A stretch of DNA of 39,730 nucleotides. Source: Paenibacillus sacheonensis (GTDB lineage Bacteria; Bacillota; Bacilli; Paenibacillales; Paenibacillaceae). How positions within the stretch are numbered: position 1 is the first letter of the stretch; each line of letters starts with the position of its first letter. The stretch is taken from the NCBI RefSeq assembly GCF_009909195.1, contig NZ_JAAAMU010000032.1, positions 1-39,730 of the forward strand, read 5' to 3'. Below are positions 33,111 to 39,730 of this stretch, one piece after another. Under the pieces are notes generated by a model. The model did not search any database. It was not told the origin of the DNA and saw only the letters and a program-made list of their open reading frames with translations. The position numbers and the translations under genes are program-made.

Positions 33111-34115
33111 TTATCTCGAATCTCCCGTTCCGTGCTCGATCGTCGTATCATCGGAAGGGGTCGAACGCTTCTTATCTTCCACGCCTGCAGGCATTCCTGT
33201 TTTGTAATTGATAATCGGATCGTTATAGCGTTCGGATGCAGCACCCGTACGACGGCGAATGATGATCATGGCGATGGATACGATAATGAGCAATACGGCC
33301 AACAGCTGCGAGACCCGAATATTTCCATAGGTCGGATCCAAGTATCCTTGCTCGAAACCGAATGCTTTCATCGGCGACCAAATCGCGTTCATGAGGGAAG
33401 CAGCCCAGTCCGCGCCAATGAAGGCCAAGCTGTCCGTACGGATCCCTTCCACGTAGAAGCGGCCCAGGGAGTACCAGATGAAGTATGCGAAAAGCAGCTC
33501 TCCCGCGCGCAGGAAAGGACGGCGGCGCAGCACTAGGAAGATCACAAGGCCGGCCAAGTTCCACAACGACTCATACAGGAAAGTCGGATGGTGGAAAACC
33601 CCTTCGACGTTCATCTGATTGACGATCCAGTCCGGCAGGTGCAGTGTATCGCGCAGGAAGCTTTCTTTGACAGGACCGCCGTAGGCTTCCTGATTGACGA
33701 AGTTGCCCCACCGACCGATCATTTGGCCCGCGATAAGCGACGGCGCGCAGATATCGGCGATCCGCCAGAAGCTGTAGCCTTTTATTCGGAAATAAATGAT
33801 CCCGCAGGCGAAGGCGCCGATTAGCGCACCATAAATCGCGATTCCGCCATTCCATATTTTGAAGACGTCGAGCAAATGGCTTTTGTACTCGTTCCACTGA
33901 AACGCCACGAAATAAATACGCGCTCCGATAATGGCCGAAGGTACGCCGAACAGCAATAAATCCATGAAAAAGTCCGGTGACAGCCCGAAGCGTTTACCCT
34001 CTTGCACGGCCAGCAGCAGGCCGACGAGCGCCGCCGTTCCGAGGATGATTCCGTACCAATGCACGCTGATCGAGCCCAGCGAGAATGCGATCGGATCTAG
34101 ACGTAATCCAAACAT
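33111..34115 (-). CDS. lgt: Prolipoprotein diacylglyceryl transferase
   Basis: Lgt (334 residues) is a multi-pass membrane enzyme that transfers diacylglycerol from phosphatidylglycerol to the lipobox cysteine of prolipoproteins. The signature GRWGNFVNQEAYGGP is at residues 134-148, and several hydrophobic segments flank it (GIILGTAALVGLLLAV, GALIGAFACGIIYF, LLAVLLIIVSIAMIII). The C-terminal tail after residue 300 is polar and is probably cytoplasmic. GAAGGAGCC precedes the ATG. Confidence 0.97.
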   Translation of the reverse strand: MFGLRLDPIAFSLGSISVHWYGIILGTAALVGLLLAVQEGKRFGLSPDFFMDLLLFGVPSAIIGARIYFVAFQWNEYKSHLLDVFKIWNGGIAIYGALIGAFACGIIYFRIKGYSFWRIADICAPSLIAGQMIGRWGNFVNQEAYGGPVKESFLRDTLHLPDWIVNQMNVEGVFHHPTFLYESLWNLAGLVIFLVLRRRPFLRAGELLFAYFIWYSLGRFYVEGIRTDSLAFIGADWAASLMNAIWSPMKAFGFEQGYLDPTYGNIRVSQLLAVLLIIVSIAMIIIRRRTGAASERYNDPIINYKTGMPAGVEDKKRSTPSDDTTIEHGTGDSR

Positions 34116-34191
34116 GCGACAATGGCTCCTTCTCTACTATCCGTATTGGTCTTCCGAGGTCATACTCGAGAACGAAGTCGAGCGCTCGTAC

Positions 34192-35130
34192 TCAATCAAA
34201 ATCATCCGAGTCTTCCGCGATCGTCTCCGTCAATTTGTTCGTAAACTGCAGTGCCGCGTTATATCCCATTCGTTTCAGTCGGAAGTTCATCGCCGCTACC
34301 TCGATAATGACGGCCAAGTTTCGGCCAGGTCGAACCGGCACCGTTACGATCGGCACGTCCGTATCGATGATCCGAGTCGTCTCTTCATCCAGTCCGAGCC
34401 GGTCGTACTGCTTATCGGCCTGCCAGTTTTCCAGCTTAATAACGACGCTGATCCGTTTATTGTTTCGTACAGCTCCCGCGCCAAAGAGCGTCATGACATT
34501 AATAATGCCCAATCCACGAATTTCCAGTAAATGGCGAATGAGTTCCGGTGCCGTACCGTGCAGTTGCCCGTCCGATGTCTGCTTGATCTCAACAGCATCA
34601 TCCGCCACGAGTCGGTGGCTTCGTTTGACAAGTTCAAGTGCCGTCTCGCTTTTACCGATGCCGCTGCCGCCGGTAATCAGCATGCCCACGCCATACACAT
34701 CCACTAGAACACCGTGAATCGTTGCTGAAGGCGCAAGCTTGCGTTCCAGGAAGTTGGTGATCCGGCTCAAGAATATCGTGGTCGCCGTATTGCTGCGCAA
34801 AACCGGAATTTGACGCAGGTTAGATTGGTCCAGCAGCTCGGCAGGAGCGTCCAAGCCGCGCGTAATGATGAAGCAAGGGGTCTCGTCGTCGAACAGCCGT
34901 TCGATCCGGTCCATCCGCTCTTGACTGGAGAGCGTGTCCATAAACGTAATTTCCGTCTTCCCGAGAATCTGCACCCGTTCCTTCGGATAGTAATCGAAAT
35001 AGCCTGCCATCTCAAGTCCCGGACGTGACAAGTCGTCCAACGTAATGCTGCGTTTCAGGCCATCTTCGCCACTCAAGATCTCGAGCTGAAACTGGCTCAC
35101 GAGATCCGAAACTTTCACTTTCTTGCCCAT
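34192..35130 (-). CDS. hprK: HPr kinase/phosphorylase
   Basis: HprK (312 residues) phosphorylates Ser46 of HPr and Crh when fructose 1,6-bisphosphate and ATP are high and reverses this with phosphate, so it sets carbon catabolite repression. The P-loop GGSGIGKS lies at 154-161, the catalytic H139 in ATIHGVLVDV, and the HprK signature EIRGLGIINVMTLFG at 203-217. GAGGAGG precedes the ATG. It heads the hprK-lgt-ppaX-yvoF unit. Confidence 0.97.
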   Translation of the reverse strand: MGKKVKVSDLVSQFQLEILSGEDGLKRSITLDDLSRPGLEMAGYFDYYPKERVQILGKTEITFMDTLSSQERMDRIERLFDDETPCFIITRGLDAPAELLDQSNLRQIPVLRSNTATTIFLSRITNFLERKLAPSATIHGVLVDVYGVGMLITGGSGIGKSETALELVKRSHRLVADDAVEIKQTSDGQLHGTAPELIRHLLEIRGLGIINVMTLFGAGAVRNNKRISVVIKLENWQADKQYDRLGLDEETTRIIDTDVPIVTVPVRPGRNLAVIIEVAAMNFRLKRMGYNAALQFTNKLTETIAEDSDDFD

Positions 35131-35195
35131 CGATTGGCCTCCTCAAAATCGCAGCCGGCTACGAGTTGATTAGTATTAAAAATCCAGATGTATTC

Positions 35196-35224
35196 ATCCT
35201 ATAGGAAATAAGAACCGAAATCAA
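35196..35224 (-). promoter_or_regulatory. Probable promoter of hprK
   Basis: TTGATT, 17 bp, TAGGAT on the minus strand. Confidence 0.5.
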
Positions 35225-35276
35225 CGCCTAGGCCGCAAGGCGCCCGTAAGGGCCTGCAACCGCTTGCGTTTCCAAA

Positions 35277-35311
35277 CAAAAAACAGCCGCCCGATTGAAT
35301 CGGGCGGCTGT
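35277..35311 (-). terminator. Terminator of the msmX-like gene
   Basis: ACAGCCGCCCGA pairs perfectly with TCGGGCGGCTGT over 12 bp; a T-run follows on the minus strand. Confidence 0.92.
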
Positions 35312-35332
35312 CTATAAGAAGAATGAATTGGA

Positions 35333-36454
35333 TTAAACTTCGAATACGTTCAGTTCGCTTTCTTTGTCGAAGATATGAACTTTGTTCATATCCAAAGCAA
35401 GCTTCACGTTCGTACCTTCTTTAACACCCGAGCGGCCATCAACACGAGCGATAACGGAATCTTTGCCCAGACCGTTCAGGTACAGGAACATTTCGTGACC
35501 CAGGTTCTCAGCAACTTCAACGTGAGCGTTCACGATCGTTTGCGGGGAAGCCTCGTGGAATACCGGCTCTTCATGCAGATCTTCAGGACGAATGCCAAGG
35601 ATGATTTCTTTGCCGATCAGGCCTTTATCGCGCAGTTGTTGCGCTTTGCCGTCCGGAACAAGAACGTCGATGTTCGTTGCTTTGAAGCGAACCGCGCCGC
35701 CAGCTTCAGCAAGCGTACCCGTGATGAAGTTCATCGAAGGAGCGCCGATAAAGCCTGCTACGAAGATATTAACTGGGTGGTTGTACAGCTCTTCCGGGGA
35801 AGCAGCTTGTTGAATGATACCGTCTTTCATAACGACGATACGGTCACCCATTGTCATGGCTTCGATTTGGTCATGCGTTACGTAGATAACAGTCGTTTCC
35901 AGACGTTTAGCCAGTTTGGAAATTTCCGCGCGCATTTGTCCACGAAGTTTAGCATCCAAGTTGGAAAGAGGCTCATCCATCAAGAATACTTGCGGCTCAC
36001 GAACGATTGCACGGCCGAGAGCGACACGTTGACGTTGACCACCGGACAACGCTTTTGGTTTACGGTCAAGCAAATGCTCGATATCAAGAATTTTAGCGGC
36101 TTCACGAACGCGTTTGTCGATTTCCGCTTTTTTGAATTTACGAAGTTTAAGGCCGAACGCCATGTTTTGGTACACGTTCATGTGAGGGTACAGGGCGTAC
36201 GATTGGAATACCATCGCGATGTCACGATCTTTAGGGGCTACGTCATTAACAAGACGTTCGCCGATGAACAGTTTACCTTCGGAGATTTCTTCAAGTCCTG
36301 CGATCATACGAAGCGTTGTGGATTTACCGCAACCGGATGGACCTACAAGAACCAAGAATTCCTTGTCTTTAATGTCAAGGTTGAAATCTTTAACCGAAGC
36401 GAGATCAGTACCCGCATATTTTTTGTAAACGTGCTCTAAGCGTACACCAGCCAT
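35333..36454 (-). CDS. msmX: Sugar ABC transporter ATP-binding protein (MsmX/UgpC type)
   Basis: The 373-residue product is the ATPase of a CUT1-type sugar importer. Walker A GPSGCGKST is at 38-46, the ABC signature LSGGQ at 136-140, Walker B ends in D160-E161, and the switch His is H194. A C-terminal OB-type regulatory domain follows (ILGIRPEDLHE). No permease or binding protein is adjacent, as with Bacillus MsmX, which energises several importers. The ribosome site AGGGGG precedes the ATG. Its upstream neighbour is a PucR-type regulator. Confidence 0.93.
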   Translation of the reverse strand: MAGVRLEHVYKKYAGTDLASVKDFNLDIKDKEFLVLVGPSGCGKSTTLRMIAGLEEISEGKLFIGERLVNDVAPKDRDIAMVFQSYALYPHMNVYQNMAFGLKLRKFKKAEIDKRVREAAKILDIEHLLDRKPKALSGGQRQRVALGRAIVREPQVFLMDEPLSNLDAKLRGQMRAEISKLAKRLETTVIYVTHDQIEAMTMGDRIVVMKDGIIQQAASPEELYNHPVNIFVAGFIGAPSMNFITGTLAEAGGAVRFKATNIDVLVPDGKAQQLRDKGLIGKEIILGIRPEDLHEEPVFHEASPQTIVNAHVEVAENLGHEMFLYLNGLGKDSVIARVDGRSGVKEGTNVKLALDMNKVHIFDKESELNVFEV

Positions 36455-36544
36455 TTGTATTTCCCCCTAACGATTATTGTCTTTCATTACATTTAGTTTA
36501 TATCAGCACTGTCCAAATGACTATGCACATACTTTACAAAAAAA

Positions 36545-37696
36545 CTAAGCCCTTTTCGTCACTTTATACAATAGTAAAATAATTTTGACGAGTACGGCGT
36601 CACGAAACTGTCGGACATCCAGCTCCGTTTCTTGTTTTAACTTGTCCAACCGGTAAAGGAGCGTATTCCGATGAATATAAAGCTTCTTCGCGGTTTCGCT
36701 TACGTTGCAATCCAAAGCGAAGAACGTTTCCAGCGTCGTCAAGATCTCCGGGTCGAGGAAGGCGTCCGTTCGCTTCAAAGCCTGTTCCACGAATTTGATG
36801 CGGTGAACTTCCGGAATGGTGTTCAGCAGCCGCTCTAGATGAAGCAACCAGGGCAGATGAATGTTGGATCCGATATGAAACGCTCTTCCGAGATGCACAG
36901 TCTCTCGAAGCAAAGCCGTCGTGCCGACGATTGAATTTGCGGGAGAAATCGGATGAGACACAGCCAGATGGCATTCCCCCATCCACTCGCTTTCAAGCAT
37001 CTCATGCAGACCGAAAGCAATCGAGGACAAGCTCTCCTCGAGCGACTCCTCCGTCTCCTCGTCCCGTTCGCCCGATTGCGCATCGTTAATGAGGGAAGCC
37101 GGACCGAGGATCAGCCATTCTTGTTCCTTTAATGGTATAAGAAGCACTTCTTCCGCGAGGAATGTCCGCAGCAGCTTCTCAAGCTCACTGAAGCTGGCTC
37201 CGCCAGGTTCAGCTTGTTCACAAACGAGCAGAAACGGAATCATGGATGAAAACAATCGGCCTCTCGAGATGAGACGGTCCGGGAGCAGCAGCTTCGGTTC
37301 ACTCGCATCGAGCTGCTCGTCGATCCAAGAACCAAGCTCTCGTACATAGCGCTCCGATTCCGAAAACCCATCTAAGCTTTTGGATTTGTCCCCGAGCGAT
37401 TGGCAGATCGCCCATCCGATTAAGCGCAGCTCGGTATCTTGAATTCCCTTTCGAATGACCTCCAAGACTTGAAGACGCTCGCCTTCCTGTTCGAGAGCAA
37501 ACCATACGACACCTTCCGGGCCGTTGACATAATCGCCAATTGTAACCGCATTCGTTTTAGATTTCTGCAATCGGTCGTATGGTTGTTTACCTTGTTCGCC
37601 GCTTAATAATCGCCAGTCCTGTATCGGGAGCTGATGCTCTCGGACCGGGCAATCCAGAACGGCCTGCAACTGCTTGATCCATTTTGCATCACTCAT
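36545..37696 (-). CDS. PucR/CdaR-type transcriptional regulator
   Basis: The 383-residue product ends in a PucR-type HTH (TLETFFALDCNVSETAKKLYIHRNTLLYRLDKL). The N-terminal 300 residues show no domain I can name with confidence. Such proteins often sense small carboxylates or sugars. Its constant place next to a multitask sugar ATPase suggests, but does not prove, control of msmX. ATG 37696 (MSDAKW) has AGGGG ahead; the frame opens earlier at 37753. Confidence 0.8.
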   Translation of the reverse strand: MSDAKWIKQLQAVLDCPVREHQLPIQDWRLLSGEQGKQPYDRLQKSKTNAVTIGDYVNGPEGVVWFALEQEGERLQVLEVIRKGIQDTELRLIGWAICQSLGDKSKSLDGFSESERYVRELGSWIDEQLDASEPKLLLPDRLISRGRLFSSMIPFLLVCEQAEPGGASFSELEKLLRTFLAEEVLLIPLKEQEWLILGPASLINDAQSGERDEETEESLEESLSSIAFGLHEMLESEWMGECHLAVSHPISPANSIVGTTALLRETVHLGRAFHIGSNIHLPWLLHLERLLNTIPEVHRIKFVEQALKRTDAFLDPEILTTLETFFALDCNVSETAKKLYIHRNTLLYRLDKLKQETELDVRQFRDAVLVKIILLLYKVTKRA

Positions 37697-37768
37697 GGGC
37701 TTGCCCCTATCCATCGGCGCGAAAAATGCGCTTTTTAATGCACAGTATATCATATAAGCCTTTTTTTT

Positions 37769-38710
37769 TCAGCCTAAGGCCAGCAGCAGGACCAGCGAGA
37801 GCAGGGAGAACAAGGCCGCCACCAAATAGATAAAGGATACGGTTTGAATTTGCGTCAGTCCCCATCGCATCAGAACATGATGCGTATGAAGCTTATCCGC
37901 GCGATGCAAGCCTTTACCGGATATGAGCCTTCGCAGCATGACGACGGCCGTATCGAGGATAGGCACACCCAGAGCCAGCAATGGAACAGCAAGTGTGACC
38001 ATGGTCGCGCTTTTAAATGCTCCATCCACGGCAATGACGGCCAACGCATAGCCTAGAAACGTTGCTCCGGCATCCCCCATGAAGATTCGCGCCGGATAAA
38101 AGTTATAAAACAAAAAGGCTGTGCACGCCGCGACTAGAATAACGGCAAGCATTGCCGTGGGGTACTGCTGTTTATATAGTGCCGCAAGAAACAACGTCAG
38201 GGACGACAGCGTCGATACCCCTGATGCCAGCCCGTCCACGCCATCGATGAAGTTAATCATATTGATCAACGCGAAAACCCACATAATCGAGCTGACCGCG
38301 CCAAGCCAATCCGGGAATAGAATCATCCCATGCGGACTTGAGAGCCCCTCAATATGTATACCGAATCCTAAGGGCAAAGCGGCTACAGCCAAATAAGCAA
38401 TAACCCGGGGCCACACCGGGAAGTCCTTCCCCTTTGATTTAGAAGCATCATCAATCAGTCCAATGATGACGAGAAGAAGCCCGCCCAGGCTAATGGTCAG
38501 GCTAAGCCGAGTTATGCCCTGAAATAAAAACAATGTCGCAATGACACCGACATAAAGAGCCGCGCCTCCCATAAGCGGCACGGGTGTCGTATGGATCTTA
38601 CGTGCATTCGGACGATCAACGAATCCTTGTCGGATTGCAAACCGGCGAAGAACCGGAACAAGAACGGCAACCAAAGCAAAACATACCAGTGCAGATAATC
38701 CATAATTCAT
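37769..38710 (-). CDS. tagO: Undecaprenyl-phosphate GlcNAc-1-phosphate transferase (TagO/WecA, MraY-like)
   Basis: The product, 313 residues with about ten membrane segments, transfers GlcNAc-1-phosphate to undecaprenyl phosphate, the first step of wall teichoic acid or related glycopolymers. Diagnostic loops are RPNARKIHTTPVPLMGG, the Mg-binding IGLIDDASKSKG, NFIDGVDGLASG, IFMGDAGATFLGY and the HIHH-like HRADKLHTHHVLMR. The start at 38710 is chosen for the normal N-terminus; AGGGGG lies 13 bases ahead, a long spacing. Frames further upstream to 38803 are possible but untypical. Confidence 0.92.
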   Translation of the reverse strand: MNYGLSALVCFALVAVLVPVLRRFAIRQGFVDRPNARKIHTTPVPLMGGAALYVGVIATLFLFQGITRLSLTISLGGLLLVIIGLIDDASKSKGKDFPVWPRVIAYLAVAALPLGFGIHIEGLSSPHGMILFPDWLGAVSSIMWVFALINMINFIDGVDGLASGVSTLSSLTLFLAALYKQQYPTAMLAVILVAACTAFLFYNFYPARIFMGDAGATFLGYALAVIAVDGAFKSATMVTLAVPLLALGVPILDTAVVMLRRLISGKGLHRADKLHTHHVLMRWGLTQIQTVSFIYLVAALFSLLSLVLLLALG

Positions 38711-38801
38711 TCTTGCGGAAGAACCCCCTAAAGACATGAACGCTAATGTCGATGAGTTCAGTTTACCCGCAGTTTGTTGAAATACTCCGATCTTAAAACA
38801 C

Positions 38802-38831
38802 AAAAAAACCTGTAGGTCATTGACCTACAGG
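38802..38831 (-). terminator. Terminator of the rRNA-tRNA operon
   Basis: CCTGTAGGTCA and TGACCTACAGG form an 11-bp stem with seven T after it on the minus strand, 17 bp beyond tRNA-Lys. Confidence 0.93.
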
Positions 38832-38847
38832 CGTAATGGATATCGAA

Positions 38848-38923
38848 TGGTGAGCCATGTAGGACTCGAACCTACGACACCCTGATTAAAAGTCAGGTGC
38901 TCTACCAACTGAGCTAATGGCTC
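38848..38923 (-). tRNA. tRNA-Lys (anticodon TTT)
   Basis: Starts GAGCCAT, anticodon loop CTTTTAA, T loop GGTTCGAGTCC, encoded CCA; the last tRNA of the cluster. Confidence 0.96.
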
Positions 38924-38937
38924 TTGCTGTAAAGGAA

Positions 38938-39021
38938 TGGTGGAGGGCGATGGATTTGAACCACCGAACCCGAAGGAAGAGATTTACAGTCTCCCGCGTT
39001 TGGCCACTTCGCTAGCCCTCC
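38938..39021 (-). tRNA. tRNA-Tyr (anticodon GTA)
   Basis: 84 bases with a long variable arm, starts GGAGGGC, anticodon loop CTGTAAA, encoded CCA. Confidence 0.96.
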
Positions 39022-39056
39022 ACATTGTACATCAGGCGCATTAGCCTTCATAAAGA

Positions 39057-39132
<76 letters not shown>

Positions 39133-39147
39133 TTACTTGAAAATAAA

Positions 39148-39225
39148 TGGCGGAGCCGACGGGATTCGAACCCGCGGTCTCCTGCGTGACAGGCAGGCAT
39201 GTTGGGCCACTACACCACGGCTCCG
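39148..39225 (-). tRNA. tRNA-Asp (anticodon GTC)
   Basis: Starts CGGAGCC, anticodon loop CTGTCAC, encoded CCA. Confidence 0.96.
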
Positions 39226-39237
39226 CGATTGTAAAGA

Positions 39238-39313
39238 TGGTGGAGGCTGACGGGATCGAACCGCCGACCCTCTGCTTGTAAGGCAGATGCTCTCCCAGCT
39301 GAGCTAAGCCTCC
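39238..39313 (-). tRNA. tRNA-Val (anticodon TAC)
   Basis: Starts GGAGGCT, anticodon loop CTTACAA, encoded CCA. Confidence 0.96.
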
Positions 39314-39322
39314 ATGGGAATG

Positions 39323-39399
39323 TGGTAGCGGCGAAGGGACTCGAACCCCCGACCCTCCGGGTATGAACCGAATGCTCTAGCCAGCTGAGCTACACCGCC
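39323..39399 (-). tRNA. tRNA-Met, elongator type (anticodon CAT)
   Basis: Starts GGCGGTGTAGCTCAGCTGGC, anticodon loop TTCATAC, ends CGCCGCTACCA. It resembles the elongator tRNA-Met of Bacillus rather than the initiator, which has a C-A mismatch at the end of the acceptor. It is the first tRNA behind the 23S gene. Confidence 0.9.
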
Positions 39400-39599
39400 A
39401 CATTGTTGCCTCATCATACTGCTTGTCCATCACGACTGAGGCAGTCGTTAAGGTCAGGTTTAGACATCGCCAAATGTCTTTGTAATCAGCAATAAACCAT
39501 TGCACTAGGCAGCCGTTTAACACTGAGTTACACCCTGAAAACTGGATACGAACCTTTGCGAAAGGGGTCTTGCTTAGCTGAGCAACGGGATAACTTCTA
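39400..39599 (-). other. Spacer between 23S rRNA and tRNA-Met, without 5S
   Basis: The 200 bases hold two small stems, ACGACT-N5-AGTCGT (39432-39448) and AGACAT-N6-ATGTCT (39462-39479), and TATCCAGTTTTCAGGG near the 23S end. None of the conserved 5S rRNA blocks is present. Confidence 0.7.
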
Positions 39600-39730
39600 G
39601 GATAAGCCCTCGACCGATTAGTATTCGTCAGCTCCACGCATTGCTGCGCTTCCACCTCGAACCTATCAACCTCGTCGTCTTCAAGGGGTCTTACATACTG
39701 GGAAATCTCATCTTGAGGGGGGCTTCACGC
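39600..39730 (-). rRNA. 23S ribosomal RNA, 3' end only
   Basis: The minus strand reads the conserved 3' terminus of bacterial 23S, including GACGAATACTAATCGGTCGA and CCCAGTATGTAAGACCCC. The gene continues beyond the right edge. The 3' end near 39600 is set by comparison with the Bacillus 23S terminus. Confidence 0.95.

Overview
The window looks like a chromosomal core region of a moderately GC-rich, endospore-forming Firmicute of the Paenibacillaceae (Paenibacillus/Cohnella type). The reasons are the Bacillales gene order (cggR-gap-pgk-tpiA-gpmI-eno; crh-whiA-yvcK-rapZ; hisZGDBHFI; hprK-lgt-ppaX-yvoF), an Sda-type sporulation checkpoint domain, CggR and CtsR operators that match the Bacillus consensus, and strong AAGGAGG ribosome binding sites. 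Genus assignment is inference. Nearly everything is read from the minus strand; the plus strand carries only an AraC-type regulator, one tRNA-Arg, clpP and an sda-like gene. I see no insertion sequence, prophage or CRISPR array.

Layout. 1-2785: rnr (runs off the left edge) and secG. 2898-6138: an accessory block with a PhyH-type dioxygenase, a divergent AraC regulator and an IolE-like isomerase. 6325-14054: the lower-glycolysis operon, with promoter and bipartite CggR operator at its head and a 534-bp repeat-rich spacer between gap and pgk. 14120-15715: tRNA-Arg, clpP under a CtsR box, and an sda-like gene with an N-terminal extension. 15862-16635: a secreted SIMPL protein. 16839-25162: crh, whiA, yvcK, rapZ, glcK, trxB, a TPR/HTH protein and a divergent PRPP synthetase. 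25503-31734: the histidine operon with its promoter; it has no hisA. 31941-35224: yvoF, ppaX, lgt, hprK. 35333-38710: an MsmX-type sugar-ABC ATPase, a PucR-type regulator and TagO. 38802-39730: six tRNAs (Met, Val, Asp, Phe, Tyr, Lys in transcription order) directly behind the 3' end of a 23S rRNA, with no 5S gene between.

How the genes work together. Much of the window concerns carbon flux and its sensing. CggR (fructose-1,6-bisphosphate responsive in Bacillus) controls lower glycolysis. HprK phosphorylates Ser46 of HPr/Crh for CcpA-dependent repression. GlcK, YvcK, RapZ and MsmX deal with sugar phosphorylation, amino-sugar/cell-wall balance and sugar import. PRPP synthetase lies next to the PRPP-consuming histidine operon, and PpaX disposes of pyrophosphate made by HprK.

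The observations most worth checking are the missing hisA, the extended Sda protein, a Crh-type protein that keeps His15, the rRNA-tRNA junction without 5S, the structured gap-pgk spacer and the structured leader of the TPR-trxB unit. No clearly new multi-gene system is visible; most of the window is conserved core genome.
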